The notes beneath the pieces were generated by a model. The model ran no database searches, had not been told where the DNA came from, and was given only the letters and a program-made list of their open reading frames with translations. A DNA stretch of 64,000 nucleotides from Pseudomonadota bacterium (lineage in GTDB: Bacteria; Pseudomonadota; Gammaproteobacteria; UBA5335): the NCBI GenBank assembly GCA_002862435.1, contig PKDC01000004.1:1-64000 (forward strand), written 5' to 3'. Below are positions 31,809 to 40,815 of this stretch, one piece after another (the stretch's first letter is position 1; each line of letters opens with the position of its first letter). The translations under genes were made by a program, and so were the position numbers.

Positions 31809-32975
31809 TCACGACCCATCGGCGGGTGGATGCCGGGGCAAAGCCCACGCCGGGGTCAACCGCACCCGCGAGACCATCGCAGGCGTCATCTCCACCCCGC
31901 CATCCTCGCGCACCACCAGCGCCCGCTCGATGCCCAGGCGCACCGCCACCGCGCGCCATGCATCCGGCCCGGCCACGAACAGCGCCGTGGAGGCGGCATC
32001 GGCCAGCGCCGCTTCGGTGTGGATCACGGTCACGGCATGCAGGCCGCGCACCGGCAGGCCCGTGTGCGGATCGAGGATGTGGTGGTAGCGCTGGCCGTGG
32101 TAATCGAACATGCGCTCATAATCCCCCGAGGTCGACACCGCCTCACCTGCAACCAGGGTTAAGCTGCCCATCACGCCGGGCTTGAACGGATCGCGGATGC
32201 CGATGCGCCACGGCCGTCCCGGCGGCTCGCCCAGGGTCTTGAGGTTGCCGCCCGCATTGACCAGCGCCGCCGCAATGCCGCGTCGGGCTAGATCGGCCAC
32301 CACCCGGTCCACGGCGTAGCCCTTGCCGATGCCACCCAGATCGATGAACAGCCCGCGCGGCCCGCACACCTCGCCCGTCGGCGAGACGGTCACCTCCGCC
32401 ATCGGTGGCAAGGGCAACAGGGCGCCGATCTCGGCCGGTTGCGGAAAGGGCCGATCCGGGTCACGCGGCGCGCGGTCGAAGCCCCACAGCGCCACCAGCC
32501 GGCCCACCGCGGGATCGAAGCGCCCGCCGCTGGCGATCGTCAACGCGCGCGCGCGGGATATCTGGCTAGCCAGATCGGGCGAAACACGCATGCACGCCCC
32601 GCGCCCCAGGGCCGCGTTGAGTCGCGCCAGTTCGCCATCGCCGAAGGCCCAGCCATCGCGACCGAAGGCCTGCAGCCAGGCGTCGCTGTCGCGGATCGCC
32701 GCTGCGGCCTGCTCCGGCGAGGTGCCGTAGAGGGTGAACTGGACCAGGGTCCCCATGGCGTAGACCTCTGCCGCCACCGGCTCCGGCGCGCGGCTGCAGG
32801 CCAGCAGGCCCCACACCGCCAGCAGCCCGAATACGCCGGCGCGTCCGATGGATCCAGCCCGTGAAACCAGGCGCTTTGAGGGTGTCGAAAACGCCTGCTG
32901 GCCAGGTTGCGACCGTCCAGCCGATCGACCGCTCGGCCTGAATGATTTCAGCCGGCGTGCGGCCCGGATCCCCAA
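31809..32975 (-). CDS. apbE: FAD:protein FMN transferase (ApbE) lipoprotein, start uncertain
   Basis: ApbE attaches FMN to threonines of membrane flavoproteins. The core is intact: MGTLVQFTLYG, FDPAVGRLVALWGFDR, IDLGGIGKGYAVDRVV, LVNAGGNLKTLG, SGDYERMFDYHGQRYHHILD and the closing DALSTALFV-type segment (DAASTALFVAGPDA). A lipoprotein signal GVFGLLAVWGLLACS precedes the core, with cysteine in the lipobox, but no ATG lies before it in frame. The candidates are TTG 32975, six bases inside the end of thiO, or GTG 32816, which would remove the signal. I show the TTG and mark the start as unsure. Same strand as thiO. Confidence 0.75.
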   Translation of the reverse strand: MGIRAARRLKSFRPSGRSAGRSQPGQQAFSTPSKRLVSRAGSIGRAGVFGLLAVWGLLACSRAPEPVAAEVYAMGTLVQFTLYGTSPEQAAAAIRDSDAWLQAFGRDGWAFGDGELARLNAALGRGACMRVSPDLASQISRARALTIASGGRFDPAVGRLVALWGFDRAPRDPDRPFPQPAEIGALLPLPPMAEVTVSPTGEVCGPRGLFIDLGGIGKGYAVDRVVADLARRGIAAALVNAGGNLKTLGEPPGRPWRIGIRDPFKPGVMGSLTLVAGEAVSTSGDYERMFDYHGQRYHHILDPHTGLPVRGLHAVTVIHTEAALADAASTALFVAGPDAWRAVAVRLGIERALVVREDGGVEMTPAMVSRVRLTPAWALPRHPPADGS

Positions 32976-32980
32976 GCGCC

Positions 32981-34072
32981 TCACCGGGTCGACTCCGGCC
33001 AGGCATAGGGAGCGGGATCCAGCGCCGGCACGCGCTCCCGCAGCAGATCCGCCAGCAGCTCGGCGGCGGCCGGCGCCAGCAACACGCCGTTGCGGAAATG
33101 CCCGGCATTGACCCACAGCCCGCTGATGGCCGGATGCGGCGCGATCACCGGCACCCCCGCCGGCGAGCCGGGCCGCAGCCCCGCCCAGTGGCCAGCAAGC
33201 CGTGCCCGCGCCAGCGCAGGAATCAGCGCCACGGCATCCGCCCGCAAGCGCTCGCCGGTGGCGGGATCGGCGGTCTTGTCGAAACCGGCCTGTTCCACCG
33301 TGCTGCCGAACAGGATGTGTCCGTCGCGGCGCGCAATGGCGTAGCGATCCGCGCGCAGCAGCACATGGCCGATCAAGCCAGGCGACGCCTCGAACAGCAG
33401 CATCTGCCCCTTCACGGGCGCCACGGGCACGGGCGCGCCCAGTTCGGCCAGCAACGCGCCGCTCCAGGCGCCCGCAGCCACCACCACGGGACCCGTCACC
33501 GGCAGCCGGCCCTGGGGCGTATGCAGGCTGGTCACGCGGCCGGACGCGACGTCGAAACCGCTCACCGCACAGTGTTCGCGGATCTCCACGCCCCGCTGGA
33601 CCAGGGCCTGTCGCAAGGCCCGGAGCAGCCGCGGATTGCGCACCTGGGCCATGTCCGGCAAGCGCAGGGCGGTACCGGCGGTCGATGCCAGCGCCGGCTC
33701 CAGCCGCGCCACCTCGTCCGGTGCACAGGCCACCACACGCTGCGCCCAGCGCTGCGCCCAAGCCGCCGCCGCTGCCGGCTCGCCATCCAGTATCAACAGG
33801 CCGCTCGCGGTCCATTCGGAATCGACGCCCGTGATCGCGGCCAGCCGCGTGGCCAGTTCGGGATAAGCGGCCGCCGCCCGCCAGGCCAGCGCCTGCACCG
33901 CATCGGGATAGCGCCAGGGGTAGAGCGGACAGAGGATGCCGCCGCCGGCCCAGGAGGCCTCCCGCCCGACGGCGCCGCGCTCCAGCACCCGCACCGCCAC
34001 CCCTGCCTTGCTCAGGGCCCAGGCCGTGGTCAGGCCCACGATGCCGCCGCCGATCACCGTTACCGTCTGCAA
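32981..34072 (-). CDS. thiO: Glycine oxidase ThiO
   Basis: A 363-residue FAD-dependent oxidase that makes iminoglycine for thiazole synthesis in the thiamine pathway. The dinucleotide site is TVIGGGIVGLTTAWALSKAG, followed by REASWAGGGILCPLYPWRYP, which marks ThiO among D-amino-acid oxidases. Further blocks: GPVVVAAGAWSGALL, PVKGQMLLFEA and WAGLRPGSPAGVPVIAPHP with GLWVNAGHFRNGVLLAPA. No TPP riboswitch motif is seen upstream, and no other thi gene is in the window. Confidence 0.92.
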   Translation of the reverse strand: MQTVTVIGGGIVGLTTAWALSKAGVAVRVLERGAVGREASWAGGGILCPLYPWRYPDAVQALAWRAAAAYPELATRLAAITGVDSEWTASGLLILDGEPAAAAAWAQRWAQRVVACAPDEVARLEPALASTAGTALRLPDMAQVRNPRLLRALRQALVQRGVEIREHCAVSGFDVASGRVTSLHTPQGRLPVTGPVVVAAGAWSGALLAELGAPVPVAPVKGQMLLFEASPGLIGHVLLRADRYAIARRDGHILFGSTVEQAGFDKTADPATGERLRADAVALIPALARARLAGHWAGLRPGSPAGVPVIAPHPAISGLWVNAGHFRNGVLLAPAAAELLADLLRERVPALDPAPYAWPESTR

Positions 34073-34219
34073 ATCCCCCTCCCCCTGCTCACCTGGCGTC
34101 CCATGATGCCGTTCATCCCCCGTTTTCCACCGCCCATCGACTGCCCCATTCAGCCCCTGCGCGCGCGGCCGTCAACCGAAACAGAAGAATTGAGCACACG
34201 CGCCCCAGGGGGCTCGCCC

Positions 34220-34792
34220 ATGAACACGTCACGCCATCGCGGCCTGAGCCTGATCGAATTGATGGTCACGCTGGCCGTCATTCTAGTCCTCGCCCTGGCT
34301 GGCGGACCGCCCATGGCCGATCTGCTGCGCAACAACCGCCTGACCGCCCAGGCCAATGCGCTGAATGCCGGCGTGGTTCGCGCGCGCGGCGAGGCGGTCT
34401 CCCGGCGCGGCTGGGTCACGCTGTGCAGCAGCACCGATGGCGACCTGTGCCGCACCAGCAACACCAACCAATGGGAAAGCGGCTGGATCGTCTTCGTCGA
34501 CACCAACGGCAATGGCGCACGGGTCTCGACCGAAGCCCTGCTGGCTGCCGGGGGCGCCTTCGCGACAGGCGCCACCTTGCGCCTCGCCGGCTTCACCAAT
34601 GCCGGCTTTGTCCGTTTCGACGCCCGCGGCCTGCCCGATTCGGCGGGCACCTTCATCCTCTGCGATGCGCGCGGCGCGGCCCGTGCCCGCACTGTCGCGG
34701 TGAACGCCGTGGGCAAGGTCGTGCGACCGGTGGACACCAATGCCAACGGCAGCCCGCAAGTCCTGACCGGAGGGGACGCCACATGTCCGTAA
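34220..34792 (+). CDS. fimT: GspH/FimT-type minor pilin
   Basis: A 190-residue type IV minor pilin and first gene of the pilus operon. The prepilin site is RG/LSLIELMVTLAVI with glutamate 5 of the mature protein, followed by the hydrophobic helix. The FimT features RRGWVTLCSSTDGDLC, WESGWIVFVDTNGNG and the closing pair of cysteines are visible. The ATG at 34220 has AGGGGG upstream. Overlaps pilV by 10 bases. Confidence 0.86.
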   Translation: MNTSRHRGLSLIELMVTLAVILVLALAGGPPMADLLRNNRLTAQANALNAGVVRARGEAVSRRGWVTLCSSTDGDLCRTSNTNQWESGWIVFVDTNGNGARVSTEALLAAGGAFATGATLRLAGFTNAGFVRFDARGLPDSAGTFILCDARGAARARTVAVNAVGKVVRPVDTNANGSPQVLTGGDATCP

Positions 34793-35340
34793 CCACACCA
34801 CGGGACGCCACCAGGCCCCAACCGGCGCACCGCCGTGCGCGGCGTCTCGCCACCCCCAGCACGGCGGCCCGCGGCTTCACGCTGGTGGAGGTGTTGGTGG
34901 CAATCCTGTTGCTTTCCGTTGGCCTGTTGGGGGTCGCGGGCCTGCAGATCAGCGGCCTGCGCTACCAGCAGGGCGCCTACATGCGTGGCCAGGCCACCAG
35001 CCTGCTGTACGACATGGCCGACCGCATGCGCATCAATCCGCAAGGCGTGGGCGCCAGTAGCTACAACGCCATCACCATCAACACCACCACCAGCGGCTGG
35101 CAGTCCAGCCTGCCGGCCGACCCGGATTGCGCCGCCAATAACTGCACACCGGCCAACCAGGCCGCCCTGGACACCCGCCAATGGGGCCTGGCGCTGGGCC
35201 AGTTGCCGCGCGCCGTCGGCACGGTCACCCGCACTGGCTTGATCTTTACCCTCACCATCACCTGGCAGGATCTGGACAGCAACGCCGAAGCGCCCGCCAA
35301 CCAGACCGCCAGTCTCAACGTGCAGATCAACAACCCATGA
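34783..35340 (+). CDS. pilV: Type IV pilus modification protein PilV
   Basis: A 185-residue minor pilin. After a long basic leader the cleavage region reads RG/FTLVEVLVAILLLSVGLLG, followed by LQISGLRYQQGAYMRGQATS and MADRMRINPQGV, which are typical of PilV. Two cysteines (CAANNC) lie close together in the C-terminal part. The leader (about 30 residues) is longer than usual. The stop overlaps the pilW start as ATGA. Confidence 0.9.
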   Translation: MSVTTPRDATRPQPAHRRARRLATPSTAARGFTLVEVLVAILLLSVGLLGVAGLQISGLRYQQGAYMRGQATSLLYDMADRMRINPQGVGASSYNAITINTTTSGWQSSLPADPDCAANNCTPANQAALDTRQWGLALGQLPRAVGTVTRTGLIFTLTITWQDLDSNAEAPANQTASLNVQINNP

Positions 35341-36422
35341 ACGCGCCCGCCCGCCCCTCCGTTCGCTCCGCCGCCGGCTTCTCGCTGGTGGAGATCATGG
35401 TCGCCATGCTGGTGAGCCTGTTCCTGCTCGCCGGGGTGTTCCAGCTCTACCTCGGCAACCAGCAGACCAGCCGCCTCGGCACCGGCGTCGGCGACCTGCA
35501 GCAGACCGGCCAGTTCGCGCTGGATGAACTGGCGGGCAACCTGCGCATGGCCGCTTTCCAGGGCTGCGCCGATGCCGTGCGCGTGACCGCCCCGATCTGG
35601 GCCCTCAACGCCCCCACCACCGATCTGTCCGCTACCGCCGTGCGCGGCTTCGAGGTCGCCACCAACGGAACCTGGACCGGCGGCACCGCGCCCGCCAACT
35701 GGAATGGCACGGTGCCACGGCCCCTGAGCGATGTGCTGCAGGTGCAGGGCGGCTCGCGCGCAGTGGTCAATCTCGCCAGCACCATGAGCAGCGAGTCGGC
35801 CCAGGTGGCGCTGGCCAGCAATCCCGACAACATCGCGGCCGGCGAGATGGTGATCATCGCCGACTGCCGTGTGGCCGACCTGTTCCGGGTTACCTCGGTC
35901 ACCGGTGGCCTGACCCTGGTGCACGCCACCAGCGACAACAGCTCAGCCAGTCTCACCAAGCCCTATGTCCACAACGGAATCAATGCCGCCCAGGCGACGC
36001 GTTTCAACAGTTGGATCTATTTCGTGCGCGACAGCGGCCGCAACGCTGCCGATGGCAGCGACATCTTCTCCCTGTTTCGCCTCGACACCAGCCGCACCGG
36101 CCAGACCGCGCAGGAACTGGTGGAGGGCGTGGAGCAACTGCAGGTCCTCTACGGCGAGCGCATCGGCACCCAGAACATCCGCTACCGCGCCGCGCCCAAT
36201 GTCGCCAACTGGGGCCAGGTGGTGGCGGTGAAGCTCGCCCTGCTGGTCGCCTCGCGCGACCCCGTGCTGGATGTCGCCGATGCCACCGCCGGCTACGCCC
36301 TGCTTGACCAGACCGCCGCCAAGACCGGCACCAGCGGCGCCACCATCACCTACGCCAACGACCGGCGTCTGCGGCGGGTGTTCTCCGCCACGGTCAACAT
36401 CCGCAACCGCCGCGAGCTGTAA
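35337..36422 (+). CDS. pilW: Type IV pilus assembly protein PilW
   Basis: A 361-residue minor pilin. Prepilin site AG/FSLVEIMVAMLVSLFLLAG, then YLGNQQTSRLGTGVGDLQQT and LAGNLRMAAFQGCADAVRV, the PilW pattern, and RVFSATVNIRNRREL at the C-terminus. PilW, PilX, PilV and FimT prime the pilus tip with PilY1. Overlaps pilV; 10 bases before pilX. Confidence 0.9.
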   Translation: MNAPARPSVRSAAGFSLVEIMVAMLVSLFLLAGVFQLYLGNQQTSRLGTGVGDLQQTGQFALDELAGNLRMAAFQGCADAVRVTAPIWALNAPTTDLSATAVRGFEVATNGTWTGGTAPANWNGTVPRPLSDVLQVQGGSRAVVNLASTMSSESAQVALASNPDNIAAGEMVIIADCRVADLFRVTSVTGGLTLVHATSDNSSASLTKPYVHNGINAAQATRFNSWIYFVRDSGRNAADGSDIFSLFRLDTSRTGQTAQELVEGVEQLQVLYGERIGTQNIRYRAAPNVANWGQVVAVKLALLVASRDPVLDVADATAGYALLDQTAAKTGTSGATITYANDRRLRRVFSATVNIRNRREL

Positions 36423-36432
36423 GGAGTCCGCC

Positions 36433-36897
36433 ATGTCTACCCTGATCGTCCCGCCCCCCCGTCGCCAGCGTGGCATCGTGCTCATGGTGGCGCTGGTGAT
36501 GCTGGTCACCATCACCCTGCTGGCCATCATGACCCTCGGCAGCGCGACCACCGAGCAAAAGATCGCCGCCACCGGTCATTTCCACAACATGGGTTTCCAG
36601 GGTGCGGAAAGCGCCATAGAAGCCGCCATGACGGATGTGCCGCATCTCTCGGCCGCCCTGATCGCCAGCACGCCGGTGAGTCGCACCCTGAGTCTCGGCA
36701 CCACCCCGGTCACCGCCGCGGCCCAGACCAGCTATCTGGGGGATGCCTCCAACATCGTGGGGTATTCCCTGGGCGGGCAAAGCCAGTTTGCCGCCTACCA
36801 CTTCCTCATCCAGGGCACCGGCACCGTGACCGGCGTGAATCTGCCCGCCGTCACCGCCCAGGGCGTGTTTCGCATCGCCCCGGCCACCAACAACTGA
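36433..36897 (+). CDS. pilX: Type IV pilus assembly protein PilX
   Basis: A 154-residue PilX. It lacks a standard G/F cleavage site and starts its hydrophobic part as RGIVLMVALVMLVTITLLAI, which is normal for PilX proteins (G/I), with the helix then reading MTLGSATTEQKIAATGHFHN and QGAESAIEAAM. A typical AAGGAG ribosome site lies at 36421-36426. It sits between pilW and the small exported gene. Confidence 0.88.
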   Translation: MSTLIVPPPRRQRGIVLMVALVMLVTITLLAIMTLGSATTEQKIAATGHFHNMGFQGAESAIEAAMTDVPHLSAALIASTPVSRTLSLGTTPVTAAAQTSYLGDASNIVGYSLGGQSQFAAYHFLIQGTGTVTGVNLPAVTAQGVFRIAPATNN

Positions 36898-36913
36898 TCG
36901 GGAGGACATCGCC

Positions 36914-37276
36914 ATGTTGCGCATCATTCGCCACCTGTTGCACTTCCCCGGCCGGGCGCTGCTTGCCGCGCTGGTCATCACCGGCACGCTGCTTGCCGCG
37001 CCGGTCTCCGCCGGCCTGCGCCGCGATGCGCCCCATAGCGAGGACGCCATCGAGGCCCACCATATCGCCCTGTCCGTCAACGGCCAGGGGCGCGGCGAAC
37101 TCATCGCCTATCCCTGCGCCGATTGCCCGCCGCGCAGCCTGAAAATGACCGGGCCGGTGATGGTGTGGGTCAAGGGCCGACCGGATCCCGGCGTGGATTT
37201 CCGCAGCCTCGACGGCCAGGAAGCCACCGTGATTTTCGACATCACCACCCTGCAGGTGTTGCGCCTGGTCCGTTGA
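36914..37276 (+). CDS. Small exported protein of the pilus operon
   Basis: A 120-residue protein with a signal peptide (ALLAALVITGTLLAAPVSAG) and a mature part of about 86 residues that holds YPCADCPPRSLKMTGPVMVW, a CxxC pair, and ends in EATVIFDITTLQVLRL. No pilin cleavage motif. It has GGAGGA before its ATG and lies between pilX and pilY1 in the same direction, so it is probably co-expressed. I do not recognise the family; a periplasmic role in pilin or PilY1 folding is possible. Confidence 0.6.
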   Translation: MLRIIRHLLHFPGRALLAALVITGTLLAAPVSAGLRRDAPHSEDAIEAHHIALSVNGQGRGELIAYPCADCPPRSLKMTGPVMVWVKGRPDPGVDFRSLDGQEATVIFDITTLQVLRLVR

Positions 37277-37282
37277 GCGCCG

Positions 37283-37385
37283 CGTCGGCGTCGGGAGCAC
37301 AGCCATGAACAAGAACAATCCGCGCCATCGCCTCATCGGCGTCAGGAGCACAGCCATGAACAAGAACAATCCGCGCCGCCGCCTT
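37283..37385 (+). repeat. 51-bp tandem duplication covering the pilY1 start
   Basis: Two copies offset by exactly 51 bases each contain the ribosome site GGAGCACAGCC, the ATG and the codons for MNKNNPR. The copies differ by a G to A change in the leader (GTCGGGAGC against GTCAGGAGC) and in a few bases at the end. Because 51 is a multiple of three, the reading frame is kept and the gene has two equally good starts, 37305 and 37356. Confidence 0.85.
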
Positions 37386-40300
37386 GCCGCCTTCCTGGGG
37401 GCCGTCGGCCTGAGCCTGCTCACCGGCGCCCCGCTGGCACTGGCCGATGACACCGAGGTCTATGTCAGCAACAGCACCGAGGGCAGCCAGCCCAACATCC
37501 TGTTCATCGTCGACACCTCGGGCAGCATGAGCACCAGCGTCACCATCCCCGCGGTCTATGACCCGGCCACGACCTACACCGGCTCCTGCTCCAGCAGCAG
37601 GATCTACTGGAGCACGAACAGCACACCGCCCGCCTGCTCGACCACCCAGTGGTTCCCCACCACCCAGAACTACTGCAAGGCCGCCCTGTCGCCGCTGGCC
37701 AGCTCCGGCCGCTTCACCGACCAGGCCGCGATGTGGCGCCGGGACTGGGGCCTGTTCGGCGAGCGCAGCTTTACCGATCAGCGCTGGCAAACCCTGCAAG
37801 CCGGCGCCAACAACCATGCGCTGGAATGCGAGGATGACTCGGGCAAGCACGGCAGCGCCGATGGCGTGTGGTATGCCGACAAGGACGCCCGCAACAGCGG
37901 CACCAAATGGAACAGCGCCCCCGCCAAGAAATACGGCTACTCAACCGCCTACAACTTCTGGTCGGCCAACTACCTCAACTGGTGGGTCGCGACGGGCGGC
38001 TCGGGCACCATCAATGTCACCCGGCTGTGGATCGTGCAGGACGTCGCCAAGAAGCTGGTCGACCGGCTCAACGGCGTCAACATCGGCCTGATGCGTTTCG
38101 ATTCCACCAGCCCTTACCAGGGTGGGCCGGTGACCCTGCCGATCGCGGACATCGCCGAAACCCGCGACCTCTTCAAGACCACCATCTCGGGCTACACCCC
38201 TGCGGGCAACACTCCGCTGGCGGAAACCTTCTGGGAAGCCTATCTCTACTTCACCGGCCAGACCGTGAAGTACGGCGCCGCCTCCAGTCCGATCACCAGC
38301 GTCCCCACATCCAGGAGCTCCACCGATAACACCAAATACAAGTCGCCCATCCTCGAGGCCTGCCAGAAGAACTACATCGTCTATCTCACCGATGGCGAGC
38401 CCACCGAGGACACCGACGCCAACCAGCCGATCTATAACCTGCTGGGCACCCGGCCCAAGGGCAACTGCCCCAACAGCACCAGTACCAGTACCAGCAACAA
38501 CGGCATCTGCCTCGACGAACTGGCCGGCTACATGAACGACTACCTCGACGCCGCGCCCAGCCTGGGTGGCATCCAGAACGTCGTCACCTACACCGTGGGC
38601 TTCTTCAGCGACCAGAACCTGCTTGATGACACCGCCGTCAAGGGCGGCGGCAAGTACTACACCGTGGATGACTACGCGGGCCTTGAGCAGTCGCTGAGCG
38701 AGATCTTCATCGAGATCCTGTTGCGCGAGGGGCTGTTCACCGCGCCGGCAGTGTCCGTGAACGCCTTCAACAGGCTGGAACACCGCGACGAGATCTATTT
38801 CGCCCTGTTCGCGCCCCAGGACCGGGTGACCTGGCCCGGCAACGTCAAGCGCTATCGCTATAACGCCGCGTATGACAACGGCGCCGGAACCACGCCAGGC
38901 GCCATCGTCGATGTCGACGGGTTCTCCGCCATCGATCCCAGCACGGGCAGCTTCCGTTCCGGCGCCAAGAGCTGGTGGAGCGATGTGCTGGACGGCGACG
39001 AGGTCGCCAAGGGCGGCGCCGCCAACGAGCAGAGCATCAGCAGCCGCAAGGTCTACACCTACACCGGCAGCGCCGCGCCCAGCAACGTCAACCTGACCGC
39101 GGCGGCCAGCAAACTGCATGAGGACAACCTCACGGCGCTCACCCCGCTGCTCGACATCCAGGACAGCAGCATCTCGGCCACGGACCTCATCCAGTGGGCG
39201 CGCGGCGTGGATCTGCTGGATGCCGACCGGGACGATGTGACCAATGAGGCGCGCAAGCAGGTGGCCGATCCGCTGCACACCCGGCCCGTCCTCATCACCT
39301 ACGGCGGCACCGAGTCCAGCCCGGATCTCACCATCTACGCCATGACCAACGACGGCTTCCTGTATGCCCTCAACCCCAGCGACGGCACCGAGCGCTTCGC
39401 CTTCATGCCCAAGGAGCTGCTGCCCAACATCGAGGACCTCTATGTCAACGAAGCCGGCACCAACCATGTCTATGGCATGGACGGTCCCTTGGTCACACGG
39501 GTGAAAAACACCGGCGCCGTTACCCTGCAGACCAGCGAGGGGGATTTCGCCTATCTCTACCTCGGCATGCGCCGGGGCGGCAAGAACTACTACACGCTGG
39601 ATGTCACAGACCGCACTACGCCGGTGCTCAAATGGATGATCAAGGGCGGCGTATCCGGCGACTTCGCCGAAATGGGCCAGAGCTGGTCGGCGCCCGCCAT
39701 CACCAAAATGAACATTGGCGGCACGGTCAAGAACGTCATGGTCTTCGCCGGCGGCTACGACCCCAACCACGACACCAAGACCACCCGCGGCAATGACGGC
39801 CAGGGCCGGGCGCTCTACATCGCCGATGCCGATACGGGGGCCAAGATCTGGTCCGGCGGCACGGCGGACACCAGCCCCGAGACCTTCACCAAGACCTTCA
39901 CCGACATGCACTACGCCATTGCCTCGGACGTGAATACGCTGGACATGAACGGCGACGGCAACGCCGATCAGCTCTATGTAGGCGACCTGGGCGGCCAGCT
40001 CTGGCGCTTCGACGTCGCCAATGGGCAGAGCGGGACCAGCCTCGTCACTGGCGGCGTGATCCTGGATGTGGGCGGCAGCACCACCGCCACCAACCGGCGC
40101 TTCCACTACGCGCCCACTGTGGCACTCGCCAAGAAGGACGGCGCCGCCTATCTCGCCCTGGCCATCGGCAGCGGCTGGCGCGAGCACCCGCTCGACACGG
40201 CGGTGGATGATCGCTTCTACACCCTGAAACAGACCGCCGTCTTCGGTCCGCCGAAGAACACCAGCGGCGTCATCACCTACACCAAGCTGACCGAAGCCAA

Positions 40301-40799
40301 CCTGTATGACGTGACCGCCAACCTGATCCAGCAGGGCAACACCACCGAACAGGCCGCCGCACTGGCGGGTCTGGCCGGCAGCCAGGGCTGGTACATCCAG
40401 CTCGAGGGTGACGGCGAAAAGGCGCTGGCGACGGCGGAAGTTTTGAACGAACAGATCATCTTCTCCACCTTCACCCCGGCGGTGAGCACCACCACCTGCG
40501 GCGGCGCCGTGGGTGCCGGCGCCTCCTATCTGGTGGATCTCTACGACGGCCGCGCCGTCAAGAACCTGGACACCACCGCCGATGACGCGAACAGGGACAA
40601 GCCCTGCACGGCCGATGGCGTGAGCTGCGTCAAGGCCGACCGCAAGCGCGGCCTGCGCCGTGGCGGCATTCCGCCCGGCGCGGTGATCCTGTTCCCGGCC
40701 GGCGCTGATCCCGTGATCCTGATCGGGCCCGAGACCCCCTTTACCGCCAACTTTGGCCAGCTCACGCAGCGCACCTTCTGGCGCGACGTGCCGAACTGA
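37305..40799 (+). CDS. pilY1: Type IV pilus tip adhesin/assembly protein PilY1
   Basis: A 1164-residue PilY1 (1147 from the second start). It has a signal peptide (LAAFLGAVGLSLLTGAPLAL), then a von Willebrand A domain with the MIDAS motif DTSGS (residues 70-74), and a C-terminal PilC beta-propeller. In the propeller the calcium-binding loop DMNGDGNADQLYVGDL lies at about residues 880-895. PilY1 sits at the pilus tip, controls retraction and senses surfaces. The start is duplicated (see the repeat); from 37356 the signal peptide has the normal length, from 37305 it gains 17 residues. Between pilX/the small exported gene and pilE. Confidence 0.93.
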   Translation: MNKNNPRHRLIGVRSTAMNKNNPRRRLAAFLGAVGLSLLTGAPLALADDTEVYVSNSTEGSQPNILFIVDTSGSMSTSVTIPAVYDPATTYTGSCSSSRIYWSTNSTPPACSTTQWFPTTQNYCKAALSPLASSGRFTDQAAMWRRDWGLFGERSFTDQRWQTLQAGANNHALECEDDSGKHGSADGVWYADKDARNSGTKWNSAPAKKYGYSTAYNFWSANYLNWWVATGGSGTINVTRLWIVQDVAKKLVDRLNGVNIGLMRFDSTSPYQGGPVTLPIADIAETRDLFKTTISGYTPAGNTPLAETFWEAYLYFTGQTVKYGAASSPITSVPTSRSSTDNTKYKSPILEACQKNYIVYLTDGEPTEDTDANQPIYNLLGTRPKGNCPNSTSTSTSNNGICLDELAGYMNDYLDAAPSLGGIQNVVTYTVGFFSDQNLLDDTAVKGGGKYYTVDDYAGLEQSLSEIFIEILLREGLFTAPAVSVNAFNRLEHRDEIYFALFAPQDRVTWPGNVKRYRYNAAYDNGAGTTPGAIVDVDGFSAIDPSTGSFRSGAKSWWSDVLDGDEVAKGGAANEQSISSRKVYTYTGSAAPSNVNLTAAASKLHEDNLTALTPLLDIQDSSISATDLIQWARGVDLLDADRDDVTNEARKQVADPLHTRPVLITYGGTESSPDLTIYAMTNDGFLYALNPSDGTERFAFMPKELLPNIEDLYVNEAGTNHVYGMDGPLVTRVKNTGAVTLQTSEGDFAYLYLGMRRGGKNYYTLDVTDRTTPVLKWMIKGGVSGDFAEMGQSWSAPAITKMNIGGTVKNVMVFAGGYDPNHDTKTTRGNDGQGRALYIADADTGAKIWSGGTADTSPETFTKTFTDMHYAIASDVNTLDMNGDGNADQLYVGDLGGQLWRFDVANGQSGTSLVTGGVILDVGGSTTATNRRFHYAPTVALAKKDGAAYLALAIGSGWREHPLDTAVDDRFYTLKQTAVFGPPKNTSGVITYTKLTEANLYDVTANLIQQGNTTEQAAALAGLAGSQGWYIQLEGDGEKALATAEVLNEQIIFSTFTPAVSTTTCGGAVGAGASYLVDLYDGRAVKNLDTTADDANRDKPCTADGVSCVKADRKRGLRRGGIPPGAVILFPAGADPVILIGPETPFTANFGQLTQRTFWRDVPN

Positions 40800-40815
40800 G
40801 GCAGGAGCACACACC

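Noticed and set aside
34073..34219. Possible TPP riboswitch upstream of thiO, and a sigma-54-like GG-N11-GC before fimT
   Set aside because: No CTGAGA or the other conserved TPP-box sequence is present; the GG/GC spacing is one base too long for a -24/-12 promoter.
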